Positions 27,661-36,382 are shown, counted from the first letter of the stretch. The stretch: DNA of 64,000 bases from Hymenobacter nivis (GCF_006439025.1 NZ_RCYZ01000009.1:169741-233740), one strand, 5' to 3'. Numbers and translations: made by a program. The notes: generated from the letters alone by a model not told the origin.

Positions 27661-28815
27661 ATGTTACTACGCTACCCGCATCGGCGGGGGCCGTGGCAGC
27701 TCCTGGCGCTGCCGTTGACCTTGCTGTTTGCCCTGGGCCCGGCCGCCGCCGCGCCCGCCCCGCGCCCCGACTCGGTGGCCGCCCCCCGCCCCGCCGCTCT
27801 GGCCGATACCATTCGCCCCGCCACCACTACTACTGCCGCCGCCGTGGGGGCCCCCGCCGATTCGGTGGCCGCCGCCCGGCCCCGCCACGCCCGCCGCACC
27901 GACTATACGGTGGCCCCGGGCGTGACCTGGCATTATGAGAAGCCGCGGCCGTTTCAGTGGCTCTACCACATCCCGCGCGACGTGGCCGAGATGCCGGGCT
28001 ACGCCTTCAAGAAGAAAAACGTGCCCCTGCTGGCGGGCATCGTGGGCAGCAGCGTCGTGCTGTTTGCCTTCGACCAGGGCATCATCGACGGGGTGCAGCG
28101 CGGCGGCCGCGGCTTGGGCATCACGGCCGAGGACAAGCAGCGCAACCTCTTCCGCCTGCCCTTCCACATCGGCAGCATCAACCTGCCCATCGAGTACAAC
28201 GCGCCCGACAACTTCAACACGTCCTTGTACTTCCTCGGCGATGGCTGGACGCACCTCACCATTGCCAGTAGCTTCTTGGCCTACGGCATTTTTGGGCACG
28301 ACAATAGGGCCCTGCAAACCTCCAGCCAGCTCGGCGAGGCCATCCTCACCACCGGCCTGGCCACGCAGCTCATCAAGCACCTCACCGGCCGCCAGAGCCC
28401 CAATGTCTCGACCCAGCCCCGGGGCAAATGGGACCTGCTGCCCAGCTACAACGACTACCAAAATGCCGTGCCCCAGCACGACGCCTTTCCCACCGGGCAC
28501 CTGGCCACGGCCATGGCCACGGTCACGGTCATCGCCGAAAACTACCCCGAGTACCGCTTCATCCGCCCCGTGGGCTACGGCTTGATGACGGTGCTCGGCG
28601 CGGCCATGCTCAACAACGGTGTGCACTGGGCCTCCGACTACCCGCTGGGCATTGCCCTGGGCTACGGCTTCGCCAAAATTGCGGTGGCCCACGGCCGCAC
28701 CCGCGTCAGCCCGGCCACGGGCCTGGCCCTGCCCCGGCCCTGGTACCGGCAGGCGCAGCCCGCGCCGTTCGTGTACGGGCCCTTCACCGGGGCCAGCCTC
28801 ACCTGGCGCTGGTAG
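27661..28815 (+). CDS. PAP2-family phosphatase
   Basis: A 384-residue membrane or exported phosphatase. After a signal peptide and an Ala/Pro/Thr-rich linker (to ~residue 85) come the PAP2 motifs: KHLTGRQSPN (near 239), FPTGHLATAMA (catalytic His280) and NGVHWASDYPLG (His322, Asp326). The usual Arg of motif 3 (SRxxxxxHxxxD) is not seen before the His, which is atypical. Lipid phosphate or undecaprenyl pyrophosphate is the usual substrate class. It has a candidate -7 box upstream and a strong terminator downstream. Confidence 0.85.
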   Translation: MLLRYPHRRGPWQLLALPLTLLFALGPAAAAPAPRPDSVAAPRPAALADTIRPATTTTAAAVGAPADSVAAARPRHARRTDYTVAPGVTWHYEKPRPFQWLYHIPRDVAEMPGYAFKKKNVPLLAGIVGSSVVLFAFDQGIIDGVQRGGRGLGITAEDKQRNLFRLPFHIGSINLPIEYNAPDNFNTSLYFLGDGWTHLTIASSFLAYGIFGHDNRALQTSSQLGEAILTTGLATQLIKHLTGRQSPNVSTQPRGKWDLLPSYNDYQNAVPQHDAFPTGHLATAMATVTVIAENYPEYRFIRPVGYGLMTVLGAAMLNNGVHWASDYPLGIALGYGFAKIAVAHGRTRVSPATGLALPRPWYRQAQPAPFVYGPFTGASLTWRW

Positions 28816-28842
28816 CGGCGGCGGGAGTTAGCCAATTAACGC

Positions 28843-28878
28843 AAAAAGCCCTTTCCCATGCGGGAAAGGGCTTTTTTT
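28843..28878. terminator. Bidirectional terminator
   Basis: AAAAAGCCCTTTCCC pairs perfectly with GGGAAAGGGCTTTTT around a 4-nt loop, serving the PAP2 gene (plus) and the convergent lipoprotein gene (minus). Confidence 0.9.
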
Positions 28879-28891
28879 GGATCCTGGGGCC

Positions 28892-29569
28892 CTAAAACAA
28901 GCCTTTCTTAACGGTGCGGTGGCCGTTTTTGTCGAACTTGACGATGGTGCCATCGGCGCGCTTGATTTTTAGCGAGCCGTCGAAGTTGCGCTTGATTTTC
29001 ACGCCGTTGGCGTACTTCACTTTCTGGAACGTCACCTTGGCCCCGCGGGACCGGTAGCGGCCGCGGGTGGCAGGCGGCGGGGTGGCGCTGGGCACCGCCA
29101 GGGCCACCGGGCGGGCGGCCACGGGCGCTACGGCACCGGTGCGCACCGGCGCGTAGTAGGCCGCCTGGTGGCGGGCGTACACTTGGTACTGGTGGGGGGT
29201 GAAGGCCGTTTGCAGGCGGCGGCTGGTTTGGGCGTTGGCGGCGCGCACGGCGGCGGCCTCGCCAGTGGTATCGGCGGCGTATTGGGCGGCGTAGCCCTGC
29301 AGGGTGCGGCCCCGGGCGTAGTACTCGTTGCGGATGCGCGTGAGCAGGGCGGGGTCGGTGATTTGCAGGTCGCGGGCCACGCGCACGGCCATCACGTCGG
29401 CGTCGTTGCGCAGCTGCAGGGTGTCGAGGGCCGACACGGCGGCGGCCGGGGGCCCCGTGGTGGGCAGGTAAGCGGAGGTAGCGGCCGTGTTTTCGGCCTC
29501 CTTTTCCTGGGTGCAGGCCCCAGCGGCCAGCGCTACCGCGGCCAGCAAGGCCACTATTCTAACGGTCAT
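28892..29569 (-). CDS. Lipoprotein with Lys-rich C-terminal 'KIKRADG' domain (paralogue 1)
   Basis: A 225-residue predicted lipoprotein (lipobox LAAGAC) of unknown function. The middle is helical (ALLTRIRNEYYARGRTLQGY). The last ~45 residues are a conserved Lys-rich beta motif: KVKYANGVKIKR..DGSLKIKRADGT and GHRTVKKGLF at the very end. The neighbour at 29749 shares this tail almost exactly and the overall layout, so the two arose by tandem duplication. Each has its own terminator. Confidence 0.7.
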   Translation of the reverse strand: MTVRIVALLAAVALAAGACTQEKEAENTAATSAYLPTTGPPAAAVSALDTLQLRNDADVMAVRVARDLQITDPALLTRIRNEYYARGRTLQGYAAQYAADTTGEAAAVRAANAQTSRRLQTAFTPHQYQVYARHQAAYYAPVRTGAVAPVAARPVALAVPSATPPPATRGRYRSRGAKVTFQKVKYANGVKIKRNFDGSLKIKRADGTIVKFDKNGHRTVKKGLF

Positions 29570-29678
29570 AGGTACAGCGAGTAAAATCAGGTGGCCAAGG
29601 CATTGCGCTCGCCGGGGCCCTGGGGGTCCCGGCGCGGCGGCCGGCCGGCAGGGCCCCCAGGCAAATTGCGGCCCAAAA

Positions 29679-29710
29679 AAAAGTCCTTCCCCAATCGAGG
29701 AAGGACTTTT
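29679..29710. terminator. Bidirectional terminator
   Basis: AAAAGTCCTTCC and GGAAGGACTTTT around an 8-nt loop, with further A upstream. It ends the paralogue-2 transcript on the minus strand. Confidence 0.85.
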
Positions 29711-29748
29711 GGTGCTGCGCGGCGCGAGTGTGCCGCAACGGGCAGGGC

Positions 29749-30411
29749 TTAGAACAAGCCTTTTTTCACGGTGCGGTGGCCGTCTTCGTCAATTTTGATT
29801 TTGGTACCGTCGGCGCGCTTGATTTTCAACGAGCCGTCGTCGCTGCGCTTGATTTTAGCGCCGTTCTGGTACTTCACCTTGCCTTCGTCGTCGCTGTTCT
29901 CGAGCTTTTTGATGCCCGAACCCTGGCCCACGCGGGCACCCAGGCTAGCCTTGGTGTCGGTGGCGCGGGCGGCGGCGAGGGTTGCGGCCGAGTAGGGCCC
30001 GCCGTAGTAGCTACCGGCGTTGGTGGAGTAGGTCACGTACTGGGGCTCCGACACGGCGGCTTTCACGGCAGTACTGGTCTGGTCATTGGCGGCCTTAATG
30101 GCGGCGTAGCGGCCGGTGGTATCGGTGGTATAGCGCGTTTCAATAGCTTGCAGCGCACGGCCGCGGGTGTAGTAGATGGGCTGCAGCTTGCGGGGCAAGG
30201 CCGTATCGGCGGGGTTGAGCTCGGCGGCCACGCGGTTGGCGAGGCTCAGGGCCGGGGTGCGGTAGGCCATCGTGTCCACGGTGGTGGTTACCGAGGTGCT
30301 GTCGCCGCCGGTGGCGACGGTAGTGGTGGCGCTGGTGTCGGTTTTCTCTTGCGAGCAGGAAGCGGTGGCGAGTGCCGCGGCGGCCAGCAGGCCTAGGAGT
30401 TTGGTGTTCAT
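29749..30411 (-). CDS. Lipoprotein with Lys-rich C-terminal 'KIKRADG' domain (paralogue 2)
   Basis: A 220-residue predicted lipoprotein (MNTKLLGLLAAAALATASC, lipobox ATASC), followed by a Thr-rich linker, a helical middle (LQPIYYTRGRALQAIETRY) that parallels paralogue 1, and the shared tail KVKYQNGAKIKR..DGSLKIKRADGT ending GHRTVKKGLF. The internal ATG after an AT-rich stretch was chosen since the upstream extension overlaps a strong hairpin. Function unknown. Confidence 0.7.
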   Translation of the reverse strand: MNTKLLGLLAAAALATASCSQEKTDTSATTTVATGGDSTSVTTTVDTMAYRTPALSLANRVAAELNPADTALPRKLQPIYYTRGRALQAIETRYTTDTTGRYAAIKAANDQTSTAVKAAVSEPQYVTYSTNAGSYYGGPYSAATLAAARATDTKASLGARVGQGSGIKKLENSDDEGKVKYQNGAKIKRSDDGSLKIKRADGTKIKIDEDGHRTVKKGLF

Positions 30412-30464
30412 AAATGCAAAGATTAAGAAATATAAAACTGCTCTTTTCAGTTTTACGAAACCAA

Positions 30465-30505
30465 TACGGCCGGGCCCGGGGCAGGGTTGCCCAGGCCCGG
30501 CCGTA
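30465..30505. terminator. Long GC hairpin downstream of the SDR gene
   Basis: A 12-bp stem (TACGGCCGGGCC paired with GGCCCGGCCGTA) around 17 nt, lying 23 bp past the SDR stop on the minus strand. No clean U-run follows, so it may be a hairpin that protects or weakly terminates the transcript. Confidence 0.5.
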
Positions 30506-30527
30506 CCGGACACTTAACGCTTGCTGC

Positions 30528-31397
30528 TTAGGCGTTCACCACCGAGCCGCCGTTGGGATGCAGCGTTTGGCCCGAGAAGTACGAAGCGTCTTCCGAGGCC
30601 AGGAACACGTAGGCCGGGGCCACTTCCGAAGGCTGGCCGGCGCGGCCCATGGGCACATCGTGGCCAAACAGGGGCAGCTTGAGGAAGCCCACCGCCGTCA
30701 CAAACGGCGTCCAGATGGGGCCCGGGGCCACCGAGTTTACCCGAATGCCTTTCGACACGAGCTGCAGCGACAAGGCACGCGTGAAGGCCGTGATGGCACC
30801 CTTCGTGGAGGTGTAGTCGAGCAGCAGCTCGTTGCCCTTGTAGCCGTTCACCGATGCTGTGTTGATGATGGAGTCGCCCTCCTTAAGGTGCGGCAGCGCG
30901 GCGCGCGAAATGCGAAACATGGCGATGATGTTCAGGTCGAAGATGCTGGTCAGCTCCTCGTCCTTGATGTCGGCCAGCGAGTCGTGCCAGTTCTGCTCGG
31001 CGGCATTGTTCACCAGCACGTTCAGCCCGCCCAGCTCAGCCACGGTGCGGTCCACAATTTCTTGGCAGAAGGACGGCACTTTCAAATCGCCGGGCAGCAG
31101 CAGGCAGCGGCGGCCTTCTGCCTGCACCAACTGCTGCACTTTCTCGGCGTCTTCCTGCTCGGTGGGGAAGTAGCAAATGGCCACGTCGGCACCTTCGCGG
31201 GCAAAGTGCACGGCCACGGCCCGGCCGATGCCCGAGTCGCCGCCCGTGATCAGGGCCACCTTGCCCTTGAGCTTGTCGGCCCCTTTGTAGCCTTCGCGGA
31301 TGAATTCCGGGGCAGGGGTCATTTTGGCCTCAATGCCGGGGTGGCCGGCGCCGGCGTCTTGCTTCTGGGGCGGGAAAATGGTGGGCTTATCAGACAT
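30528..31397 (-). CDS. SDR-family oxidoreductase (YghA/GsiA-type stress dehydrogenase)
   Basis: A 289-residue short-chain dehydrogenase. An N-terminal extension (PPQKQDAGAGHPGIEAKMTP) typical of the YghA / general-stress-protein-39 subgroup precedes the nucleotide-binding motif TGGDSGIG (51-58). Catalytic Ser182, Tyr195 and Lys199 lie in NTASVNG and DYTSTKGA, and NNAAEQ is at 130. The PGPIWTP and GRAGQPSEVAPAYVFLAS motifs complete the core. The true substrate is unknown. Confidence 0.9.
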   Translation of the reverse strand: MSDKPTIFPPQKQDAGAGHPGIEAKMTPAPEFIREGYKGADKLKGKVALITGGDSGIGRAVAVHFAREGADVAICYFPTEQEDAEKVQQLVQAEGRRCLLLPGDLKVPSFCQEIVDRTVAELGGLNVLVNNAAEQNWHDSLADIKDEELTSIFDLNIIAMFRISRAALPHLKEGDSIINTASVNGYKGNELLLDYTSTKGAITAFTRALSLQLVSKGIRVNSVAPGPIWTPFVTAVGFLKLPLFGHDVPMGRAGQPSEVAPAYVFLASEDASYFSGQTLHPNGGSVVNA

Positions 31398-31633
31398 GAT
31401 GAGATTTTAAAAGGAAAGTCGATTGGCTGTGCTAACGGCCAGCGGCACGGTGGGGTTAGCGCCAGCGCCAGTTTTCTAGCTTGAACCATAGCAAGATCCA
31501 AGTATTAGGGCTTCCGTATAATAGCAGCTCCGGGGCCCTGGGTTCATCTTTTCCATACCTCCGCCTTTTTAAACTTACGCCGCCCAACAGCCTCCAAGGT
31601 CCACACCGTCGCTACCCGCCCCCATTTTTTGCC

Positions 31634-32374
31634 ATGAAAGCAGTTGAAATAGTTGTTGTGGGCGGCTGCCACGTGCTGGGCTGGCCCCAGAGCAAGGACC
31701 GGCCCTTCCCCACGCTGCTCAGCGAGCTGCTGGGCGGCACAATTGTGGGCCGGGTGCCTCACCTGCGGCTCTCGCACCTGGCGGGGGGCCTGGCCGCCGT
31801 GGACGAGCTGCACCCTACGCACGCCGTGTTTCAGCTGGGCAACTACGAGTTCACCGGCTACCTCAAAAGCCTGGTGCACCAGTACAACCGCCTATTCGAC
31901 ACCCGGCTGGTGGAGGAGAAGCTCGGGCACTACGCCGAGGAAGCCCACGCCGAAACAGCCCGCGGCGAATCCCCGGGGCCCCACCGCCCGGGGCCGGCTG
32001 GGCCGGCCCACTACGCCCGCGTGGGCGCGGCGGGGGCCCTCATTGCGGGGCTGTGGCTGTTTTCGCGCCGGTACCGCGCCAGCTTCCGCAGCCTGGCGGC
32101 CTGCGCCCGGCAGCACCCGGGCACGTCGTTCGTCTTCCTCTCGCCCCTGCCCTGCCTCGCGCCGGCCGACAACACCTTGCGGCGCTTTGGGGGATGGCTG
32201 TTGCGCCGCCGGCTGCCCGAGTTGCCCAACGTGCACTGGCTCGACTCGCATCAGCTGCTAGGCGCCGAAGCCGAGTTGTTCGTCGATGCGGCGCACCTCA
32301 ACCAGCGCGCCCACCAGGCCCTGGCCTACGGGCTGGCCGCGGCCATCCTGGGCCACGCCGACGGCTGGTTCTGA
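31634..32374 (+). CDS. SGNH-hydrolase-like protein with atypical nucleophile
   Basis: A 246-residue protein with the layout of an SGNH/GDSL hydrolase: a first strand VEIVVVGGCHVLGWP, a QLGNYEFTG segment in the place of block III, and VDAAHLNQRAH near the C-terminus as block V (Asp-x-x-His). Block I has Gly-Cys-His in place of Asp-Ser, so a Cys would sit where the nucleophile belongs. There is also a hydrophobic stretch (GAAGALIAGLWLFSR). The start MKAVEIVVV is the first credible Met; an earlier ATG adds a low-complexity leader. Function is not assigned. Confidence 0.6.
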   Translation: MKAVEIVVVGGCHVLGWPQSKDRPFPTLLSELLGGTIVGRVPHLRLSHLAGGLAAVDELHPTHAVFQLGNYEFTGYLKSLVHQYNRLFDTRLVEEKLGHYAEEAHAETARGESPGPHRPGPAGPAHYARVGAAGALIAGLWLFSRRYRASFRSLAACARQHPGTSFVFLSPLPCLAPADNTLRRFGGWLLRRRLPELPNVHWLDSHQLLGAEAELFVDAAHLNQRAHQALAYGLAAAILGHADGWF

Positions 32375-32423
32375 GCGAAAGTGTGGGGCGGGGGCCCGAC
32401 TTTTGTGACCTACTCACTTTGCT

Positions 32424-33068
32424 TTGCCCCTTTTGGATACTCTGCCCGCTCCCCCGTTCCTGCCACCCGCTGCACCGGTTTTGCCACACCGGCATTTTGT
32501 GCTGCACAAGCCTTATGGGTGCCTCAGCCAGTTCCGCAGCGAGTTTAAGGGCGAGCGGAACAAGCAGTTCCTGGGGGCCCTGCACGACTTCCCGCCCGGC
32601 ACCATGGCCATCGGCCGCCTCGACGAGGCCAGCGAGGGCCTGCTGCTGCTCACTACGGACGGGGCCCTGAGCGCGCAGGTGCGCAGCCCCGGCGTGGAAA
32701 AAGAGTACTACGCCCAGGTGGACGGCCTCGTGACGGACGAGGCCCTGGCCCAGCTGCAGGCCGGCTTCGCGCTGCGCGCGGCCGACGGCGCCGCCTACCA
32801 CACGGCCCCCTGCCAGGCACGCCGGCTGACCACGGCCCCGCCCTTTGCCCCGCGCACCCGCAAAATCCGCGACGAGCGGCACGGGCCCACCAGCTGGCTA
32901 GCCATCGTGCTCACGGAGGGCAAGTTCCGGCAGGTGCGCAAGATGACGGCCGCCGTGGGTTTGCCCACCCTGCGCCTGGTGCGCGTGCGCGTGGGCGGCG
33001 TGTGGCTCGGCGACCTGGCCCCCGGCGAGGCGCGCGAGGTGGCGGCCTTCGCCGGGTGCGGCGGCTAG
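32424..33068 (+). CDS. Pseudouridine synthase (RsuA/RluE family)
   Basis: A 214-residue rRNA or tRNA modification enzyme isomerising uridine. Motif I is LHKPYGCLSQF, and the catalytic Asp67 lies in GRLDEASEGLLLLTTDG. LTEGKFRQVRKM and LRLVRVRVGG in the C-terminal half match the RluE/RluF/RsuA group, and without an S4 domain the size fits RluE (23S pseudouridine). No ATG precedes the conserved N-terminus; TTG at 32424 is the best start. It follows an SGNH-like gene by 49 bp. Confidence 0.85.
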   Translation: MPLLDTLPAPPFLPPAAPVLPHRHFVLHKPYGCLSQFRSEFKGERNKQFLGALHDFPPGTMAIGRLDEASEGLLLLTTDGALSAQVRSPGVEKEYYAQVDGLVTDEALAQLQAGFALRAADGAAYHTAPCQARRLTTAPPFAPRTRKIRDERHGPTSWLAIVLTEGKFRQVRKMTAAVGLPTLRLVRVRVGGVWLGDLAPGEAREVAAFAGCGG

Positions 33069-33191
33069 GGCCCCGGGGTTTTAAGCTGACTACTTTTTTC
33101 GTAACTTTCGCCTTTCGGCGGAATCTAATTAGCCGCTTTAACCTTTTCGCTTTGGCTAGGCCAAGCAGCTACGTCGAACTAACAACAACCC

Positions 33192-33683
33192 ATGGGAAGA
33201 GCACAAGAAACGTTCGGTAAAAAAGAGAACGAGAAAAAGCGGCTAAAAAAGAAAAACGATAAAGAAGAAAAGCGCGAGCAGCGCAAGGCCAACGCCAAGC
33301 CCGGCCAGAGCCTGGACGAGATGCTGGCCTACGTGGACGAGAACGGTAACATCTCCACCACCCCGCCCGACCCGACCAAGAAGCGCGTCATCAAGGACGA
33401 GGACGTGCGCATTTCCATTGCCAAGCAAGAGGATATGGAGCCGGAAGACGTGGTGCGCCTCGGCACCGTGGCCTTCTTCAACGACTCGAAGGGCTACGGC
33501 TTCATCAAGGATTCGCAGACCCAGGAAAGCATCTTTGTGCACGCCAACGGCTTGGCCGGGGGCCCCATTAAAGAGGGCGACCGGGTGAACTTCGAGGTGG
33601 AAATGGGCCAGAAGGGCCCCACTGCCGTGCGCGTGAAGGCAGCCGCAGCCACCCCGCCGCCGGCCCCCGCCGCTGCTAAGTAA
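33192..33683 (+). CDS. Cold-shock domain protein with long Lys-rich N-terminal extension
   Basis: A 163-residue RNA-binding protein. The C-terminal half (about 88-150) is a cold-shock domain with RNP1 KGYGFIKD (100-107) and RNP2 SIFVHA (113-118). Ahead of it is an extremely Lys/Glu-rich ~35-residue stretch (KKENEKKRLKKKNDKEEKRE), then LDEMLAYVDENGNISTTP, a block that recurs in such proteins of Bacteroidota. The tail is Ala/Pro-rich. Single gene with an AT-rich leader and a perfect palindromic terminator. Confidence 0.92.
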   Translation: MGRAQETFGKKENEKKRLKKKNDKEEKREQRKANAKPGQSLDEMLAYVDENGNISTTPPDPTKKRVIKDEDVRISIAKQEDMEPEDVVRLGTVAFFNDSKGYGFIKDSQTQESIFVHANGLAGGPIKEGDRVNFEVEMGQKGPTAVRVKAAAATPPPAPAAAK

Positions 33684-33701
33684 TACGCCCTGATTTATAC
33701 G

Positions 33702-33739
33702 AAAAGCGGCCGCCACTCCTAGGAGTGGCGGCCGCTTTT
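33702..33739. terminator. Perfect 38-bp palindromic terminator between convergent genes
   Basis: AAAAGCGGCCGCCACTCCT followed directly by its reverse complement, with A4/T4 outer ends. It ends both the cold-shock gene and the convergent receptor gene (stop at 33759). Confidence 0.9.
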
Positions 33740-33758
33740 GCGTGTGGGGCCCCGGGGC

Positions 33759-36203
33759 TTAGTTGTCCATGCGGGCGCGCTCGGCTTCGGTGCCGGTGTC
33801 GCGGCGCTGGCTGGCCTTCACGTTCTTGTTGCCGAATTTGTAGCTGAAGCCGAGCTTGACGAAGCGGCTTTCGACCTTGGTGACGTTGGTGGAGTTGACG
33901 CCGCCGGCGAGCACGTCGAAGCGGGTTTGCCGGGTGTTGAAGAGGTCGGTGACGTTGAGCGTGAGCGTGCCGGTGCCGTGCAGCACCGTTTTGGACACCC
34001 CGGCGCTGCTCACAAAGCTGGCCCGCATGGCCACCCCGCCAAAGGTCATCGGCGACATGTACTGGGCGGCTACTTCGGCCTTGAAGCCGTAGGGCAGCGA
34101 GAGGGTGTGGTTGGTTGAGAGCATGGCGGCGGGGCGGGCGCTGTTCAGGCCGAGGGCCCCGGGGCCGGCGTTCACCTTGGCGTACACCACGCCCAGGGTG
34201 GTCACGGTCTGCCACTTGTCGTTCAGCAGGGGCTTCATCAGGGTCACGGTGGCGTTCAGCTCGCTGGCGCTGCGGAAGTTCTGGTAGGAGTTGACCACGA
34301 TTTGGGTGGCGTCGTCCTTGGTGTACGTGTCGATGAGCACGTCGGTGTGGTAGCCGTAGCTAACGGCCGTGGAGAGCAGGCTGCCGTAGGTGTGCGTCAG
34401 CTCGAAGTTGTGCGAGAACGAGGGGCGGATGTTGGGGTTGCCCTGGCTGTAGCGGTAGGGGCTGAGGTAGGTGACGAAGGGGTTGACGATGCCGAACTGG
34501 AAGCGGTCGATTTTGCGGCGGTAGGCAAAGCCAAGCTGCACTTTTTCGGACTGGTTGTACTGCACCGATGCGCTGGGAAACAGGTTGAAGTAGTGGCGCG
34601 CGGTGGTTTGGTCCATCGTGAGCGAAGTGCCGGTGGTGTTGGTTTGCTCGGCGCGCAGGCCCACTTGGGCTTCCACTTTCTGCACCGTGCGGCTGAAGGT
34701 GGCGTAGGCGGCGTTGATGTTTTCGCGGTAAATGAAGTGGTTGGTTTTGCCCAGGTCGGGGGCCCAGGGCTGGCCGGCGGGGGCCTGCTCCCAGCGGATG
34801 TCGTTGTCGGTGGTGGTGACGACGGTTTTCAGGCCGGCTTCGAGCGTGCCGCCGTAAAGCGGCTGGGCGTAGTCGGCCGACAAGGACTTGACTGAGTTGC
34901 GGGCCGGCGAGTTGTCGCGCAGCAGGTCGGCCGGGCCGGTGGGGGCCCCGGCGGCGTCGAGGGCGGTGGTGGCGTAGTCGTTGCGCCAGTTCTTGGCGTA
35001 GCCGAAGTAGTCGGCGTTCAGGCGCAGCGTTTTCTCGGGAGCCCCGAGGGTGGTTTTGTAGTAGGCGTTCACGGCGGGGCTGAAGAACTGGGCCTTGCCG
35101 GCCGTGGCCACCGCCGCGCCCGACTGCGGGGCCCCGGCGGGGCCGTTGAGCAGGGCCAGGTTGTCGGCGGTGCGGGTGCGCTCGTTGTACATGCCCTTCA
35201 CCAGCACGCCCACCGAGGCGGTTTTGCTCAGGTTGTAGTCGAAGCCCAGCTTGGCGGAGTTGTTGCGGTTGCGGCGCAGCTCAAGGCCATTTTCGGCGAT
35301 TTGCACTTCCGGGGTGGCGGCGCGCACGGCGCTGGTGGCGATGTAGGCTTGGTTGTCGAGGCGGTCGTAGCTGCCGTACACGTTCAGCGGCTCGGTGCGG
35401 TGGTTGAGGCTGAGGCCGGCGTTGGCGCGGCCGTAGCGGCCGGCGCCGGCGCCCAGCGTGGCGGTGCCGTTGGTGCCCAGCTTCAGGCTTTTGGTGGTTA
35501 TCAGGTTGATGACGGCCCCGCCCTTGGCGTCGTACTTGGCCGAAGGGTTGGCGATGATTTCCACCTTGTCGAGCGAGTTGGCGGGCAGCGCGGCCAGCAT
35601 GTTTTTCAGCTCCTCGCCGCTCAGGTTGGTGTACTTGCCGTCGAGCAGCACCTCCACCGATTTGCCGCGCAGCGAATAGCCGCCGCCCTGCTCCAGCACG
35701 CCGGGGGCCCGGCCGAGCACGTCGGCCGCAGAGCCGCCGGTGGCGATGGGGCTGGCGGCCACGTTCAGCACCAGCTTGCCGGCCTGCTGCTCGATGAAGG
35801 GCTTGGCGGCCGTCACCTTCACTTCGCCCAGAGCGTGGCGGTCGGGGGCAAGCGCCACGGCCACGGCGGCGGGGGCCCCGGCGCCCACCAGCACCGCTAC
35901 GGGGGCCCCGGTGCGGTAGCCCAGGTAGCGCAGCACCAGCGTGTACGGCCCGGCCGGCACCCCAGCGAAGCGGAAGGCGCCGCGCTCGTTGGCCACGGTG
36001 CTCAGCGGGTTTTTGGGATCGGCGACGGGCAGCAGCACAGCGGTGGCGAAGGCCAGCGGCTGGCGCGACACGCTGTCGGTGGCGGTGCCAGCGAGGGCCC
36101 CGAGGCTAGCAGCGGCGGGGGCCCCGGCGGGGGTTTGTGCGGTAGCAGGAGTGGCGGCGGCCAGGGTACCGGCGAGTAACAGGGCGGAGAATACGTTTTT
36201 CAT
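33759..36203 (-). CDS. TonB-dependent-receptor-like outer-membrane protein
   Basis: An 814-residue outer-membrane protein: signal peptide (MKNVFSALLLAGTLAAATPATAQ), a carboxypeptidase-regulatory-like domain at ~35-120 (GTATDSVSRQPLAFATAVLL and AGPYTLVLRYLGYR), a plug-like segment (ADVLGRAPGVLEQGGGYSLRGKSVEVLLDG then LDKVEIIANPSAKYDAKGGAVINLIT) and a long beta-barrel ending in SFVKLGFSYKFG-like strands. It belongs to the OMP_b-brl_3 type of receptor rather than SusC, with no SusD neighbour. The divergent kinase/regulator pair and the four-copy motif between them suggest co-regulation. The ATG starting the signal peptide was taken; the frame runs on upstream through the operator. Confidence 0.88.
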   Translation of the reverse strand: MKNVFSALLLAGTLAAATPATAQTPAGAPAAASLGALAGTATDSVSRQPLAFATAVLLPVADPKNPLSTVANERGAFRFAGVPAGPYTLVLRYLGYRTGAPVAVLVGAGAPAAVAVALAPDRHALGEVKVTAAKPFIEQQAGKLVLNVAASPIATGGSAADVLGRAPGVLEQGGGYSLRGKSVEVLLDGKYTNLSGEELKNMLAALPANSLDKVEIIANPSAKYDAKGGAVINLITTKSLKLGTNGTATLGAGAGRYGRANAGLSLNHRTEPLNVYGSYDRLDNQAYIATSAVRAATPEVQIAENGLELRRNRNNSAKLGFDYNLSKTASVGVLVKGMYNERTRTADNLALLNGPAGAPQSGAAVATAGKAQFFSPAVNAYYKTTLGAPEKTLRLNADYFGYAKNWRNDYATTALDAAGAPTGPADLLRDNSPARNSVKSLSADYAQPLYGGTLEAGLKTVVTTTDNDIRWEQAPAGQPWAPDLGKTNHFIYRENINAAYATFSRTVQKVEAQVGLRAEQTNTTGTSLTMDQTTARHYFNLFPSASVQYNQSEKVQLGFAYRRKIDRFQFGIVNPFVTYLSPYRYSQGNPNIRPSFSHNFELTHTYGSLLSTAVSYGYHTDVLIDTYTKDDATQIVVNSYQNFRSASELNATVTLMKPLLNDKWQTVTTLGVVYAKVNAGPGALGLNSARPAAMLSTNHTLSLPYGFKAEVAAQYMSPMTFGGVAMRASFVSSAGVSKTVLHGTGTLTLNVTDLFNTRQTRFDVLAGGVNSTNVTKVESRFVKLGFSYKFGNKNVKASQRRDTGTEAERARMDN

Positions 36204-36301
36204 GGCGGCAGCGGTGGAGGAGTTGCGAGGGAAGGTTGGCCCGGCCGTGTTCGGCGGGGAGTGGGACAAAGCAACGGCGGCCATTCGCCCATTTTTCGCG
36301 T

Positions 36302-36382
36302 TTTTCGACCACGCCAGGCCCGGTTTCGACCAAGCGGGGGGGCCAGTTTTTTGGTCGAAAAAATTGCCCGGTTGGTCGAAAA
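36302..36382. promoter_or_regulatory. Four-copy TTGGTCGAAAA motif: candidate LytTR operator
   Basis: Four copies of one 9-10 bp word lie between the divergent receptor and kinase genes. Two are on one strand (TTTTCGACCA at 36302, TTTCGACCAA at 36324), 22 bp apart; two are on the other (TTGGTCGAAAA at 36351 and 36372), 21 bp apart. LytTR regulators bind tandem half-sites about two helical turns apart, and this gives one such pair for each divergent gene. The adjacent LytTR regulator is the obvious candidate to bind it. Confidence 0.65.
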
